NCBI GenBank assembly: GCA_016188575.1
Contig: JACPHN010000094.1
Location: forward strand, 43,630 to 107,629
Direction of reading: 5' to 3'
DNA length: 64,000 nt
DNA from: Candidatus Schekmanbacteria bacterium
GTDB taxonomy: Bacteria; CSSED10-310; JACPHN01
In this document: piece after piece, positions 45,947 through 55,272 of the stretch
Layout: each line of letters opens with the position of its first letter
Position numbering within the stretch: position 1 is the stretch's first letter
Notes under the pieces: generated by a model
What the model saw: only the letters and a program-made list of their open reading frames with translations
What the model was told of the DNA's origin: nothing
Databases searched by the model: none
Made by a program: the position numbers and the translations under genes

Positions 45947-48852
45947 CCCGGCTCAGCTTCTTCGCCGGCCCCGCGGGGCAACGTGAGGACAAACCGAGCA
46001 CCACCTCCGGGCGCCTCTTCGTACCAGATGTCGCCGCCATGTTCGCGAACGATGGCCTTGCTCAAGGACAGGCCGAGCCCGGTGCCGTGCGGCTTGCCGT
46101 AGGTGAACAGCTCCGTAAAGAGGTTTTGGCGGATCGCCGCGGGCACGCCTGGGCCGCTATCGGTGCACGTGACGCGCACTTTCGCATCCGCGGGGCTCAC
46201 GTCGATCTCGAACGTGCCGCCCTCCGGCATGGCGTCCACGGCGTTGGCGGCGAGATTGTAAAGCACCCGCTGGATCTGGCCGGAGTCAATGAGCAGTGGA
46301 CCGATGGCGGGAGCGCAGCGGTGGCGGATGACAACGCTCGACGTCGCGACGAGTCGACTGAGGTATCTGACGGCTCGCGAAAAAAACACTTCCGCGTCGA
46401 TCGCTTTCAGGTCCAGCCGGACCTCGCCTCGCGACGCAATGAGGATCGTCTCGACCAGATCCACCAGGCGTGCCATCTCGTCCCGAATCGCCTGCATGTA
46501 TTCGTCGCGGCGCGCGGGCGTGCCCGCCGTCGCGGCGAGCTCCGCCCAGCCCGCAATCGCCGTTAGCGGGTTTTTCAAGTCGTGAGCGACGGTGGCGGCT
46601 ACTCTCCCAATGACGGCCAGACCTTCGCCTTGAAAGTGGCTCTCCTGGGCTTCGCCCAGGAGGCGGTTCAGGCGTTGCGTTTCCTTGCGCGTCGACCGCT
46701 GCACCTTGAGGGCAAGCTCGAGCTGCGCGTTGCGCTCGTTCAGGCGCGCGGTCCGCTCCTCGACCTTCTTTTCCAGTGACGCGTTGAGCTCCGCAAGACG
46801 ACGTTCCAGGCGGGTGAGCCGCGCGAGCGCGTCGATCCGCGCCAGGAGCTCGAGCGGATCGAAAGGCTTGCCAATGTACTCGTCGGCTCCCCACTTCAAG
46901 CCCTCAATCACGCCCTCGGCGCCGGCTCGGGCCGTAACCAGCAGAATTGGGACATGCTGAGTCTTCGGGTCCGACTTGAGCTCCTCCACGAGCTCGAAGC
47001 CGCTCCTGCGCGGCATCATCACGTCCGAGATGACGAGGTCCGGAAGCTCGGCGCGGCAGCGGTCGATGCCCTCCTGGCCATCGACGGCAAAGAAGAGGCG
47101 ATAGCGATCCCTGAGCAGGTCGGAAAGAAAGCTGAGGAAGTCGAGGTTATCGTCCACGAGGAGCAGCCGTTCGGCGCCCGCGGGCGCCGCGCCGCCGAGC
47201 ACCGCATCAAGCTCCGGTCCCGTGCGCCCGCCCACGCTCGCCGCAGATACGTCGACGGCGGCGCCAAGATCTCCTGCATCGGCCGGCGAGGTCGCGGCGA
47301 TTACCTCCGCCGCAGCTCGGGTCACCGGAATGCTGACGCGAAACGTGGAGCCTTGACCGACCTGGCTCGATACGTCGATGGTCCCTCCGCAGAGCTCCGC
47401 GATTTCCTTGCACAGCGCCAGGCCGAGCCCTGTGCCGCGGCTCTCGACCCGGTAGCGCGCCGCCGGGTCGCGTTTGGCGCCGCTCCCCTGATTCGTAGGC
47501 GAAGGCTGCAGTGGCCCCTGGTGGAAGGCCTCGAAGATCTCAGGAAGGAGAGTCTCGGGGATTCCTGGACCGGTATCGGCAACGGTGAGAGTCAGCAGTG
47601 CCTCCGACTCGCTCAGCTCCACGGCGATGCGGCCACCAACAGGGGTGAACTTGATCGCATTTCCGATCAAGTTGCGGGCGACTGTGGAAAACTTGCCTTG
47701 ATCGATGAGCACGGAATGGTCGTCCCGCGAGCTGTCAAAGGACAGCTCGAGGCCGCGATCGTCCGCCATTGGGGTGGCAGCTTCCACGATTTCGCGGATC
47801 AGGATCGTGGGATTGGTGGGACGGAAGTCGAGCTCGGCGCTGCCCGCCTGTAGCTTGGCAAAGTCCAGCAGCTCGTTGACGAGGTGCAGCAGTTGCTTGC
47901 CGTTGCGAAACGCGCGGTCGAGGCGCTGGCGCTCCTCCGAAGACAAGCCGGCCGGGGCCGCGAGGATGGCGGATATCGGACCCAGGAGCAAGGTGAGGGG
48001 CGTGCGCAGCTCATGCGAGACGCTCGAAAAGAAGCGCGTTTTGGCATCGTCCAGCTCCTGGAGCCGCCGATTCGCCTCCTGACTCGAGCTCAGCTCCTGG
48101 ATGGTGCGGGAGAGCTCGTCGATCTTGGCGGAAAGCGCGATCCGCATCTGATCGAGGGTGCGCGCCAGCACCCCGAGCTGATCCGCGCTGTCGAGCAACA
48201 CGGGCGTGGTCAGATCGCCGGAGCGCAGCAGCGCCGCATGCTCTGTAAGCGCGCGAATGGGTTGGCTGACGCGCCGGGTAAAGCCGATCGAGACGATGGC
48301 GCCCAGGATGATGAACAGGCCGACCTCGACGGCGACCGCGGCGGCCGCGGCGCGCACGGCGTCGGAAACGGGCTCCAGGGAGAATCCCAGGCACAGCACG
48401 GCGAGGTTCCCCAGGGAAGCGTCGCCGAGCGGCACGGCAACTTCGAGGGCGGGTTGTCCCGACAGCGTCGTCGCAAGCTCGCGCACCGTTCTTCCCTCGC
48501 GCCGCGCGCGTTCGGCGGTGCGGTCGCGCACCCGCACGCCGAGCTGGCCCGGGTCCGAGCTCACGGCCGCAATCATGTCCGTCAGCATCAGGCGGCCGTA
48601 CAGGATCGACTCGCCGTCTACGCTTCTGCGAATTGTCTGATCGACAAACGCGTAGTTCCCGTTGGCAACGGCGTCGAGCAGCAAGTCTGTCAGCTTCTCG
48701 GAGTACACCTCGGCGTTCCGCTCGAGACTGCGCAGCGTGGCGTGGCGGAGCCGCTGAATGGTGATCAATCCGAAGGCAACTGCGAAGATCAGGACGAGAG
48801 CGAACATCGTCAGACCAAAGCGCAGGCCGAGATCTTCGCGCAACGGTCTCAT
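45931..48852 (-). CDS. Hybrid sensor kinase: HAMP-HisKA-HATPase-REC-HisKA-HATPase
   Basis: 973 residues. Membrane helices at about 12-34 and 176-196 enclose a periplasmic domain, followed by HAMP (SQPIRALTEHAALLRSGDL). First kinase: SVSHELRTPLTLLLGP, NLIGNAIKFTP, DTGPGIPE, GTGLGLALCKEI. Receiver at about 570-690: LLVDDNLDFL, phosphoacceptor in LVISDVMMPRRSG. A coiled coil leads to a second complete kinase module: VAHDLKNPLTAIAG, NLAANAVDAMP, GTGLGLSLSKAI. Both modules look active. Its start overlaps the stop of the PhnD-like gene (ATGA), so that periplasmic protein is the likely signal receptor. Confidence 0.93.
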   Translation of the reverse strand: MRPLREDLGLRFGLTMFALVLIFAVAFGLITIQRLRHATLRSLERNAEVYSEKLTDLLLDAVANGNYAFVDQTIRRSVDGESILYGRLMLTDMIAAVSSDPGQLGVRVRDRTAERARREGRTVRELATTLSGQPALEVAVPLGDASLGNLAVLCLGFSLEPVSDAVRAAAAAVAVEVGLFIILGAIVSIGFTRRVSQPIRALTEHAALLRSGDLTTPVLLDSADQLGVLARTLDQMRIALSAKIDELSRTIQELSSSQEANRRLQELDDAKTRFFSSVSHELRTPLTLLLGPISAILAAPAGLSSEERQRLDRAFRNGKQLLHLVNELLDFAKLQAGSAELDFRPTNPTILIREIVEAATPMADDRGLELSFDSSRDDHSVLIDQGKFSTVARNLIGNAIKFTPVGGRIAVELSESEALLTLTVADTGPGIPETLLPEIFEAFHQGPLQPSPTNQGSGAKRDPAARYRVESRGTGLGLALCKEIAELCGGTIDVSSQVGQGSTFRVSIPVTRAAAEVIAATSPADAGDLGAAVDVSAASVGGRTGPELDAVLGGAAPAGAERLLLVDDNLDFLSFLSDLLRDRYRLFFAVDGQEGIDRCRAELPDLVISDVMMPRRSGFELVEELKSDPKTQHVPILLVTARAGAEGVIEGLKWGADEYIGKPFDPLELLARIDALARLTRLERRLAELNASLEKKVEERTARLNERNAQLELALKVQRSTRKETQRLNRLLGEAQESHFQGEGLAVIGRVAATVAHDLKNPLTAIAGWAELAATAGTPARRDEYMQAIRDEMARLVDLVETILIASRGEVRLDLKAIDAEVFFSRAVRYLSRLVATSSVVIRHRCAPAIGPLLIDSGQIQRVLYNLAANAVDAMPEGGTFEIDVSPADAKVRVTCTDSGPGVPAAIRQNLFTELFTYGKPHGTGLGLSLSKAIVREHGGDIWYEEAPGGGARFVLTLPRGAGEEAEPGHEPS

Positions 48853-50618
48853 CGCGGCAACGGAGCGGAAGTCGCGACCGGCTGCTTGCGGCGCATCGCG
48901 GGATCGACGAGTCTGGTGATTCCCAGGCGTTGCAGCGCAGCTCTGCCGGCGGGCGCGTCTTCCGCCTGGGCGAGCGCCTGGGCGACGCGCCTGGCGGCCG
49001 CGGCGTAAGGGCGCGCCGCGATCAGCGGCCAGCGCAGTGGAGAGGTCGCCGGAGCGGTCCCCCCGCGCTCGAGCCTGGTGAATATCGCGGGCGCGCGGCT
49101 GGCGAGCCCCTGCGCAAACCGCTCGGGAATTACCGCGGCATCGGCAATGCCGCGCAAGCAGGCAATGACGGCATCTAGCGGGGTTTCGGCAGGAACGATG
49201 GCCGCGCCTTTGGAGAGCAGGCGCGCCATCTGCGGCTCGGCTGCGAACACTGCCGCCCGGGCAACGCGCTCGGCGCCTGAACCGACCGGCGCATCCCGAG
49301 CCCCTGGGGAGGCACTCCGCACGATCATGTACGCGCTGCCGCCCTCGTAGTGAGGTTCCAGCTCCTGCACGTTCGCGTCTGGCGACGCGTCAGCGCGCGC
49401 CCGGCTGGTGAGCTCCGCGCTTCCAGCCAGCAGCGTAATCCTATTTGCCTCCGCGAGCTGCAGCGTCGTTATTGCACCTGCCTCTCGCAGCAGCGCGAAG
49501 CGCACTCGCGGCCGGGCGATCCCGCGGCTCGCCAGATATTCGCCCATAAGGAGCCACCCTTCCACGAGCTCCATCGGATCGGCCAGCGTCGACTCGGGGT
49601 CCGTCAGGACGATGTCGATTGCCGGGCCGGTCGGTGGCGGCTCTTGCGAAGCTGGCTTGGGCGCGGTTTCATCCAGCCACCCGGAAAAGTCGATCCACTG
49701 ATCCGAGATCGCGACGCTTCGGGCGTGGACGAGTAGCGGGAGATCGTGTTTCCACACATCGCGCAACGTCAGCGGCACGATCTCGTCGACCCAGAAGCTG
49801 CGCAGCGCCGCGCGCCCAAGCTCCCCGCCGTCGGCATCGACGAGAACGTCGCGAAACCGCGCTGCGACCGCGGGGATGAGCGTGGGCAACGCGTAGATGA
49901 CGTGGATGTGACCGCTCAGCGTTTCGCCGAGCACGGCGGTCTGGCGCCAAACGCCTGGCGAGGTTTCGCGGAGCGCGCGGACAATCGTGCCATCACCGAC
50001 GATGGCAACGTCGGCGATGCGGAAGAAAATTGCCGTTACTGCGCTCGGTCCGTCCGTCACGGTGCGGACCTCTCCAAAGAAAGTGCGGGCATTCTCACCG
50101 GCGAGCAGTCCGCGTTGAACGGTGACGCTCACCGCCTCATCGTACCATGCCGCGCGGCTGCCGCGAAAGCCTTCCGGCCATGGCCGTGGGTCGGCGCGGC
50201 TGCCGACGATCTTGAGGGACTCGAGCGGGGATCCGTCACGTGCTGCGGAGCACAGCGGCGACAGGCCATATTGCTGGCGCAGCGCGAGGATGGCGTGAGG
50301 CGGGCCGGACACGACCGCGGGGAGGCCTCGTTCGAGCGCCGCGGTGAGCCCGCGGTGTAAATCGGCCAGATCGCGGCGCTGGTCGAGGACCGCGAAGCAA
50401 CACCCCGCCGCCGTCCCCAGGCCAACCAAACTGGCGATGCCCACGTGCTGGCGAATGCCGCTCGGAGTGGACGGGTTATAGTAGAGAAAGGAGATGCGCG
50501 GCAAATTGCCTTCCGTGGCGCTGGCCGCCGTGGCCAGGATCAAGACGCAGAGCACTACTTGCCACGCCCAGGCTGCCGCCGGGTGGAGGGCCGAGCCGGG
50601 ACGAAGTGGAGAGCGCAC
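48849..50618 (-). CDS. Exported double PhnD-like substrate-binding protein
   Basis: 589 residues with a signal peptide (AWAWQVVLCVLILATAASA). Two periplasmic binding modules appear in tandem. Residues 40-300 have VSGPPHAILALRQQYGLSP, VTDGPSAVTAIFFRIADVAIVG and a LPTLIPAVAARFRDVLVD ending typical of PhnD-type binding proteins. Residues 325-570 repeat the pattern (IDIVLTDPESTLADPMELVE, GIADAAVIPERF). No ABC permease or ATPase is adjacent; instead the next gene is a hybrid kinase overlapping by four bases. A sensing role, not transport, is inferred. Ligand unknown. Confidence 0.7.
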   Translation of the reverse strand: MRSPLRPGSALHPAAAWAWQVVLCVLILATAASATEGNLPRISFLYYNPSTPSGIRQHVGIASLVGLGTAAGCCFAVLDQRRDLADLHRGLTAALERGLPAVVSGPPHAILALRQQYGLSPLCSAARDGSPLESLKIVGSRADPRPWPEGFRGSRAAWYDEAVSVTVQRGLLAGENARTFFGEVRTVTDGPSAVTAIFFRIADVAIVGDGTIVRALRETSPGVWRQTAVLGETLSGHIHVIYALPTLIPAVAARFRDVLVDADGGELGRAALRSFWVDEIVPLTLRDVWKHDLPLLVHARSVAISDQWIDFSGWLDETAPKPASQEPPPTGPAIDIVLTDPESTLADPMELVEGWLLMGEYLASRGIARPRVRFALLREAGAITTLQLAEANRITLLAGSAELTSRARADASPDANVQELEPHYEGGSAYMIVRSASPGARDAPVGSGAERVARAAVFAAEPQMARLLSKGAAIVPAETPLDAVIACLRGIADAAVIPERFAQGLASRAPAIFTRLERGGTAPATSPLRWPLIAARPYAAAARRVAQALAQAEDAPAGRAALQRLGITRLVDPAMRRKQPVATSAPLPR

Positions 50619-50727
50619 AACAGGTTTCCAGTCAGGTCATCACGCCGCCCCGGCGGAGCTCGGGGCCGGCCAGCAAGCGAAGAAGGAGCGACCAAGAGGC
50701 GAGAAAGGTCGTCCGCCGGCGGGCGCG

Positions 50728-50830
50728 CCTGAATCCACGCAGGCCCGCCGAACGGACACCCCTCTTGCGCTCGGAGGGAGGTTGGCCGCGGGGGTGTACC
50801 CCGCCGCGTTCCCCGCGCATGGGGCGCGGG
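50728..50830 (+). repeat. Dispersed GC-rich repeat, divergent copy
   Basis: Begins CCTGAATCCACGCAGG, then CACCCCTCTTGCGCTCGGAG and G-rich arms. Only the left end and hairpin resemble the complete copies. It lies in the 260-base gap between the PhnD-like gene and gltA, where nothing else is apparent. Confidence 0.5.
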
Positions 50831-50878
50831 TAGATGATGGCGATGCCAAGACCTCCTCTGGCAGCGATCGAGAGATAT

Positions 50879-52171
50879 TTACCCGCGTTCGCTTCTGGGC
50901 ACGAACGGTCGCGGCCCCACGCCTACGTAAACTTGGCGCGGGCGAGAGATTTTCTGCTCCTTGTCCAGCAGGAGCTCTTGCCAGTGCGCGAGCCAGCCGA
51001 CGGTGCGCGGGATCGCGAAAAGGACGGGGAAGATGGTCATCGGAAAGTTCATCGCTTTGTAGATCAGCCCGCTGTAGAAATCCACATTGGGGTAGAGCTG
51101 TCGAGAGATGAAGTAGTCTTCTTGTAGAGCGATGCGTTCGAGCTCAACGGCGACGTCGAGTAAGGGGCTCCGGCCGGTGACGGTGAACACTTCGTCGAAG
51201 CAGCGTTTGATGATCTTGGCGCGCGGATCATAGGCCCGATAGACGCGGTGGCCGAATCCCATCAGGCGGCGTTCCCCACGCTTGACGCTGGCCAGGAACG
51301 AGGGAATGTTGTCGACCGTGCCGATCTCCTGGAGCATGCGCACCACCGCTTCGTTGGCACCGCCGTGCAACGGGCCATAGAGGGCCGCGGCGGCGCCGGA
51401 AAGTGCGCAATATGGATCTGCCTGGGAGCTCGCAATGACGCGCATCGATGTCGTCGAGCAATTTTGTTCATGGTCGGCGTGGCAGATGAACAAGACGTTG
51501 AGTGCGCGCTCGAATACCGGATTAGGCTTGTATTTGAGCTCGGTCATCTTGAACATCATGTTCAGGAAGTTGCCGACGTAGGCGAGATCATTGTCAGGGT
51601 ATGCAAACGTCATACCCTGGGAATGCCGATGAGCGAAGGCTGCGATCGTCGGGGTCTTGGCGATCAGGCGGAGAATCTGCAACTTCCGGCATTCGGCGTC
51701 GAAGACATTCTTCGCGTCCGGGTAGAAGGTGGAAAGCGCCGCCACGGAGCTCACAAAGATGCCCATGGGATGCGCATCGTGTTGAAAGCCCTCGATGTGT
51801 CGGGCGACATTCTTGTGAATCAACGTGTGGTTGGCGACGTCGGTCACCCATTGGTCGAGCTCCGACTGGGTGGGAAGCTCGCCGTTGAGGACGAGGTAAG
51901 CTACCTCGAGGAAGCTGCAGTTTTCCGCCAGCGCTTCGATGGCGTAGCCGCGGTGGCGGAGGATTCCTCTTTCGCCATTGAGCTCGGTGATGGCGCTCCG
52001 GCACGATGCTGTGTTCTTGAAAGCCGGATCGTAGCTCATCAGGCCGAAGTCGTCGTCGGAAGCGCGAATTTGTCGGAGGTGCGAGGCGTCGATCGTCCCC
52101 ATCTCGATCGGGATCTCGTAGGTGCGTCCGGTTCTGTTATCCGTGATGGTAAGCGAATTTTGAGCTGTCAC
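50879..52171 (-). CDS. gltA: Citrate synthase (type II)
   Basis: Condenses acetyl-CoA and oxaloacetate to citrate, the first TCA-cycle step. It has 430 residues from GTG 52171, chosen because GGAGGG lies just upstream and the length then matches the family; the frame extends 40 codons further. The N-terminal beta domain (TDNRTGRTYEIPIEMGTID) marks the hexameric Gram-negative type. Catalytic His regions are GPLHGGANEA and GFGHRVYRAYDPR; the catalytic Asp is in YPNVDFYSGLIY. Intact. Confidence 0.97.
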   Translation of the reverse strand: MTAQNSLTITDNRTGRTYEIPIEMGTIDASHLRQIRASDDDFGLMSYDPAFKNTASCRSAITELNGERGILRHRGYAIEALAENCSFLEVAYLVLNGELPTQSELDQWVTDVANHTLIHKNVARHIEGFQHDAHPMGIFVSSVAALSTFYPDAKNVFDAECRKLQILRLIAKTPTIAAFAHRHSQGMTFAYPDNDLAYVGNFLNMMFKMTELKYKPNPVFERALNVLFICHADHEQNCSTTSMRVIASSQADPYCALSGAAAALYGPLHGGANEAVVRMLQEIGTVDNIPSFLASVKRGERRLMGFGHRVYRAYDPRAKIIKRCFDEVFTVTGRSPLLDVAVELERIALQEDYFISRQLYPNVDFYSGLIYKAMNFPMTIFPVLFAIPRTVGWLAHWQELLLDKEQKISRPRQVYVGVGPRPFVPRSERG

Positions 52172-52200
52172 ATCCACCCTCCACTGTGCTGCACACGGCG

Positions 52201-52395
52201 TTAGAGGCGCTTGCCCCGTTCCGCCATGCTCGTGATAAGCCATCGGAAGCCAAAAAACGCGCTGGCTCCGAACAGCGCCGCGCCAAGCCACGAGCTGATG
52301 AGCATCCCGACGATGCCACCGCCGGCGAGAATTACGGCTTTCTTGCCCAGACTTCGTGACTTGGACGTATCGTACCGAATCAGGTCATCGCTCAT
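52201..52395 (-). CDS. Small membrane protein, unknown
   Basis: 64 residues with a basic N-terminus (MSDDLIRYDTSKSRSLGKKA) and two hydrophobic stretches (VILAGGGIVGMLISSWLGAA, LFGASAFFGFRWLI). It ends 29 bases before the gltA start on the same strand. TAGGGAC precedes the ATG. Family not recognised. Confidence 0.6.
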   Translation of the reverse strand: MSDDLIRYDTSKSRSLGKKAVILAGGGIVGMLISSWLGAALFGASAFFGFRWLITSMAERGKRL

Positions 52396-52634
52396 GTCCC
52401 TACTCTCTGTGCGCCCAAACGTTCGGGCCAGGTAACGTGGTCGCTTTCATGATTGGGGTCGATTTTTTTGGAGGAGCCACAAGGCGTAGACACGGACGTC
52501 GGGCCGTGTCCCCCGGGTAACGGCATCATAACACGATGCTCCGAACCGCTCCAGTCCCGGGCCTCCGCGAAGTTGACAGACATGGGCAATTCGAGTATTG
52601 TGACCAGGTAGCCAGGGCGGCAGTAGCCGCGCGC

Positions 52635-52708
52635 GCGCCTGTAGCTCAGCAGGACAGAGCAGCGGTTTCCTAAACCGCAGGTCGACCGTTCAAGTCGGTC
52701 CAGGCGTA
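52635..52708 (+). tRNA. tRNA-Arg (anticodon CCT)
   Basis: Acceptor GCGCCTG pairs with CAGGCGT (one G-U). D-arm GCTC/GAGC, anticodon stem GCGGT/ACCGC around TTCCTAA (anticodon CCT, reads AGG), T-arm GACCG/CGGTC with loop TTCAAGT, discriminator A. CCA not encoded. Confidence 0.95.
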
Positions 52709-52740
52709 TTCAGAAATGCGTTGATCGCGTGTTTTCCCCG

Positions 52741-52785
52741 CCCTCCCCGCCCTCCCCGCCCTCCCCGCCCTCCCCGCCCTCCCCG
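52741..52785 (+). repeat. Five perfect 9-bp tandem repeats
   Basis: The unit CCCTCCCCG occurs five times without change, flanked by partial units. It lies between tRNA-Arg and the cobalamin promoter, a 250-base stretch with no gene. In one reverse-strand frame it would read Glu-Gly-Gly repeats, but that frame looks like a shadow. Confidence 0.9.
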
Positions 52786-52962
52786 CCTGCCCCGTCCACC
52801 CTTGTGCGGCAGAATCGCGTCGCGTTGCTGTCAATTTCGCCGCCACGCATCGTAGGCGTCCGACAGGCGCGTCCCGCGGCGCGCGCAGAGCTCCCTTGCC
52901 CGACCGCGAGGCAAGTGGTCGGGCGAAACGGCACCGCTACTGCCTGTGCCCTCGCGCCATTA

Positions 52963-52991
52963 TTGACATGGCCGCGGCGGACAGCTATTCT
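52963..52991 (+). promoter_or_regulatory. Sigma-70-type promoter of the cobalamin operon
   Basis: TTGACA (52963-52968), a 17-base spacer and TATTCT (52986-52991). It sits just ahead of the cobalamin riboswitch, placing the start of transcription near 52998. Confidence 0.8.
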
Positions 52992-53014
52992 GGCGCTCGC
53001 TGCGTCGCGCTCTC

Positions 53015-53185
53015 ATTCGCCTGTTGGGAAGCTGGTGAGAATCCAGCGCGGCCCCCGCCACTGTGACCGGGGACGAAAGCCGCGGTTAGCCACTGCTCCG
53101 CCAGATGTCGAGGCTGATATCTACGGTGTGGGAAGGGGCGGCGAGTAGATCGATCCGGGAGCCAGGAGACCGGACGCAGCGCCAA
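53015..53185 (+). promoter_or_regulatory. Cobalamin riboswitch
   Basis: The conserved core of the adenosylcobalamin/cobalamin class is readable: GGGAAGCTGGTGAGAATCC, then CCCCCGCCACTGTGACC, and downstream the B12 box AGCCAGGAGACC at about 53160-53171. It lies between the promoter and the btuB start. Such elements shut down translation or transcription when cobalamin is plentiful. Confidence 0.92.
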
Positions 53186-53301
53186 CGAAGAAACGGGGCG
53201 ACGTCGCGGCTCGAGAGCTGAGCGCAAGGCGGCCGAGGCGGCCAGTCCCATGGTTCGACGCGCGCGCGCCGGCGGGGGTGCCGGTACGCTGGAGGTGCTT
53301 C

Positions 53302-55224
53302 ATGCGTTTGCTGCCTTTCCCTCGCACCTGTTCAGGTGCCAGCGCACTGCTCATTGCCTCACTCCTGGTGCTCATGGCGCCGGCGTCCCCGGCCGCTCCC
53401 GGTGACCCCGCGTCCCGGGGTGAGAGCGCCACCGAAGACGACGCCGAGCCTTCCGTTCAAGAAGTCATCACCGTCACCGCGACCCCAGAATCTGAAGCTG
53501 TCGTGCCTGCCACGGTCACGGTGATCGGGCGCGAGGAAATTGATCGGCGCCAGGCCACCTCGGTCGCAACGTTGCTCGGGGCAGTTCCTGGCCTGGCCGT
53601 CGCCACCACGGGCGGGCCCGGTGATCCCACGAGCGTGTTCACGCGAGGCACCAACTCCACGCAGACCCTGGTGCTTCTCGATGGCGTCAAGCTCAACAAT
53701 CCCAACTTCTCCGGGTATGACTTCGCAAACCTCACAACCGACGCTGTGGAGCGCATCGAAGTCGTGCGCGGCCCGTTTTCGGCACTGTGGGGAGCTGACG
53801 CTGTCGGCGGTGTCGTCAACTTGATCTCGCGCCGGGAAAAGGTGCCCTTCACCGGCACGGCGGGTTTCGAGGGAGGTCAAGACGGCTACTGGCGTGCCAA
53901 CGCTCTGGCAGGCGGCACTGCCGGGATTGTCGACTACTTCTCTTCCTACGCCGAGAGCCGCTGGGAAGGTGAACCCACCAATGACTACTACAACGGCCGC
54001 AACGCCGACCTCCGAGCTCTGGTCGCGCCGATTTCCGACCTGCGCGCCGGGATCACGGGGCACTGGAGCGAGGGAGAGAGCGGCATCCCGTATTCGGGCG
54101 GCGTTGGCACCCCGCCGAGCCCCAACCGGCGCCAGAAATCAACAGAGCTCGCCATCAGCCTTCCGGTGCATCACCGCGTGCTGGACGAGTGGGAGTACGA
54201 CTTCTCGATTTCCGAGGTGCGGACCAGTCTGTCTTTTCGCGATCCGGCCGACCCCTACGGTTTCTTCTGGTCCGACGTCGACACGCGCTTGACCTCCGCC
54301 GCGACAATGCAGACGCTTACCCTTGGACCTTCCAAGACGAGCCTGGGCGGTTCGTGGGAGCGGCGCGAAGTGGACCAGAAGGATGTCTTCAGCGAAAGCT
54401 TGAAAGACGTCGGCGACGATACGTGGGGCGTATTTCTGCAGGAGCAGTTGCAGGTGGGGCGGCACTTCCTGATGCATGCCGGGCTCCGCCAAGACCAACA
54501 CGAAGCGTTCGGCAGCCAGTTGTCGCCGAGAGCTGCCGTGGCGTTTCTGTGGAATGCCGACCGCGACAAGGTGCATGCCTCCTACGGGCGTTCCTTCCGG
54601 GCGCCGTCGGTTGGCGAGCTCTACTACCCAGGCTGGGGCAACGCGAATCTGCGGCCTGAAAGGGCGACCAGCTACGAGCTTGGCTACCGCCACGCCTTCG
54701 CCGGCGACAGCGGAAGCTCCTGGCTCAAGGGCAACGCCTCTCTCACCTATTATTACACGCGGATCGAGGATTTGATCCAGTACGACTTCACGATTTTCGT
54801 GATGGAGAACATCGGGAAGGCGACTACTCGCGGCTGGGAGCTGGCCGCTACCTGGGAGCCGCTGTCCAGCCTGCAGACCAGGATTTCCTATACCTACGGC
54901 AGCACGAAGGACCTCGACAGTGGGCAATCCTTGCTGCGGCGCCCTGAGCACTCGGCAGCCGTCTCCGTCGGCTATGCGCCCTGGCCGTGGCTCGATGGCA
55001 ACGTGACCGCGACGTACGTAGGGAAGCGCGACGACATCGCCATCGACTACTCGCGACAGGAGAATGACGCGTACGCTCGCGTGGACGTGGCCCTGAGCGG
55101 TCATGCGTGGTTCGCCTCCCCGTTCGTGCGCGTGCAGAATGCGCTCGACGAGAAGTACGAAGAAGCCCTCGGGTACCCCGCTCCCGCCCGGACCTTCATC
55201 GCCGGAATACGCCTGACGTACTGA
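53302..55224 (+). CDS. btuB: TonB-dependent cobalamin receptor
   Basis: 640 residues, outer membrane. The ATG at 53302 follows GGAGGT; a longer frame starts at 53278. Signal peptide ALLIASLLVLMAPASPAA. TonB box-like VITVTATPE precedes the plug (ATSVATLLGAVPGLAV, VRGPFSALWGADAVGGVVNL). The barrel ends with an aromatic-rich C-terminus (FIAGIRLTY). Control by the cobalamin riboswitch and the downstream btuFDC genes identify the substrate as a corrinoid. Confidence 0.95.
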   Translation: MRLLPFPRTCSGASALLIASLLVLMAPASPAAPGDPASRGESATEDDAEPSVQEVITVTATPESEAVVPATVTVIGREEIDRRQATSVATLLGAVPGLAVATTGGPGDPTSVFTRGTNSTQTLVLLDGVKLNNPNFSGYDFANLTTDAVERIEVVRGPFSALWGADAVGGVVNLISRREKVPFTGTAGFEGGQDGYWRANALAGGTAGIVDYFSSYAESRWEGEPTNDYYNGRNADLRALVAPISDLRAGITGHWSEGESGIPYSGGVGTPPSPNRRQKSTELAISLPVHHRVLDEWEYDFSISEVRTSLSFRDPADPYGFFWSDVDTRLTSAATMQTLTLGPSKTSLGGSWERREVDQKDVFSESLKDVGDDTWGVFLQEQLQVGRHFLMHAGLRQDQHEAFGSQLSPRAAVAFLWNADRDKVHASYGRSFRAPSVGELYYPGWGNANLRPERATSYELGYRHAFAGDSGSSWLKGNASLTYYYTRIEDLIQYDFTIFVMENIGKATTRGWELAATWEPLSSLQTRISYTYGSTKDLDSGQSLLRRPEHSAAVSVGYAPWPWLDGNVTATYVGKRDDIAIDYSRQENDAYARVDVALSGHAWFASPFVRVQNALDEKYEEALGYPAPARTFIAGIRLTY

Positions 55225-55272
55225 GTGAGCGCGCCGGTCACCGAGGTGCCGGCGCCGCAATACGGAGACGCC

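Noticed and set aside
52489..52510. Hairpin GACACGG/CCGTGTC as a terminator
   Set aside because: No T run follows the stem on either strand.
52729..52934. Small ORFs across the 9-bp repeats
   Set aside because: They only translate the low-complexity repeat (Pro-Ser or Glu-Gly runs) and have no ribosome site.
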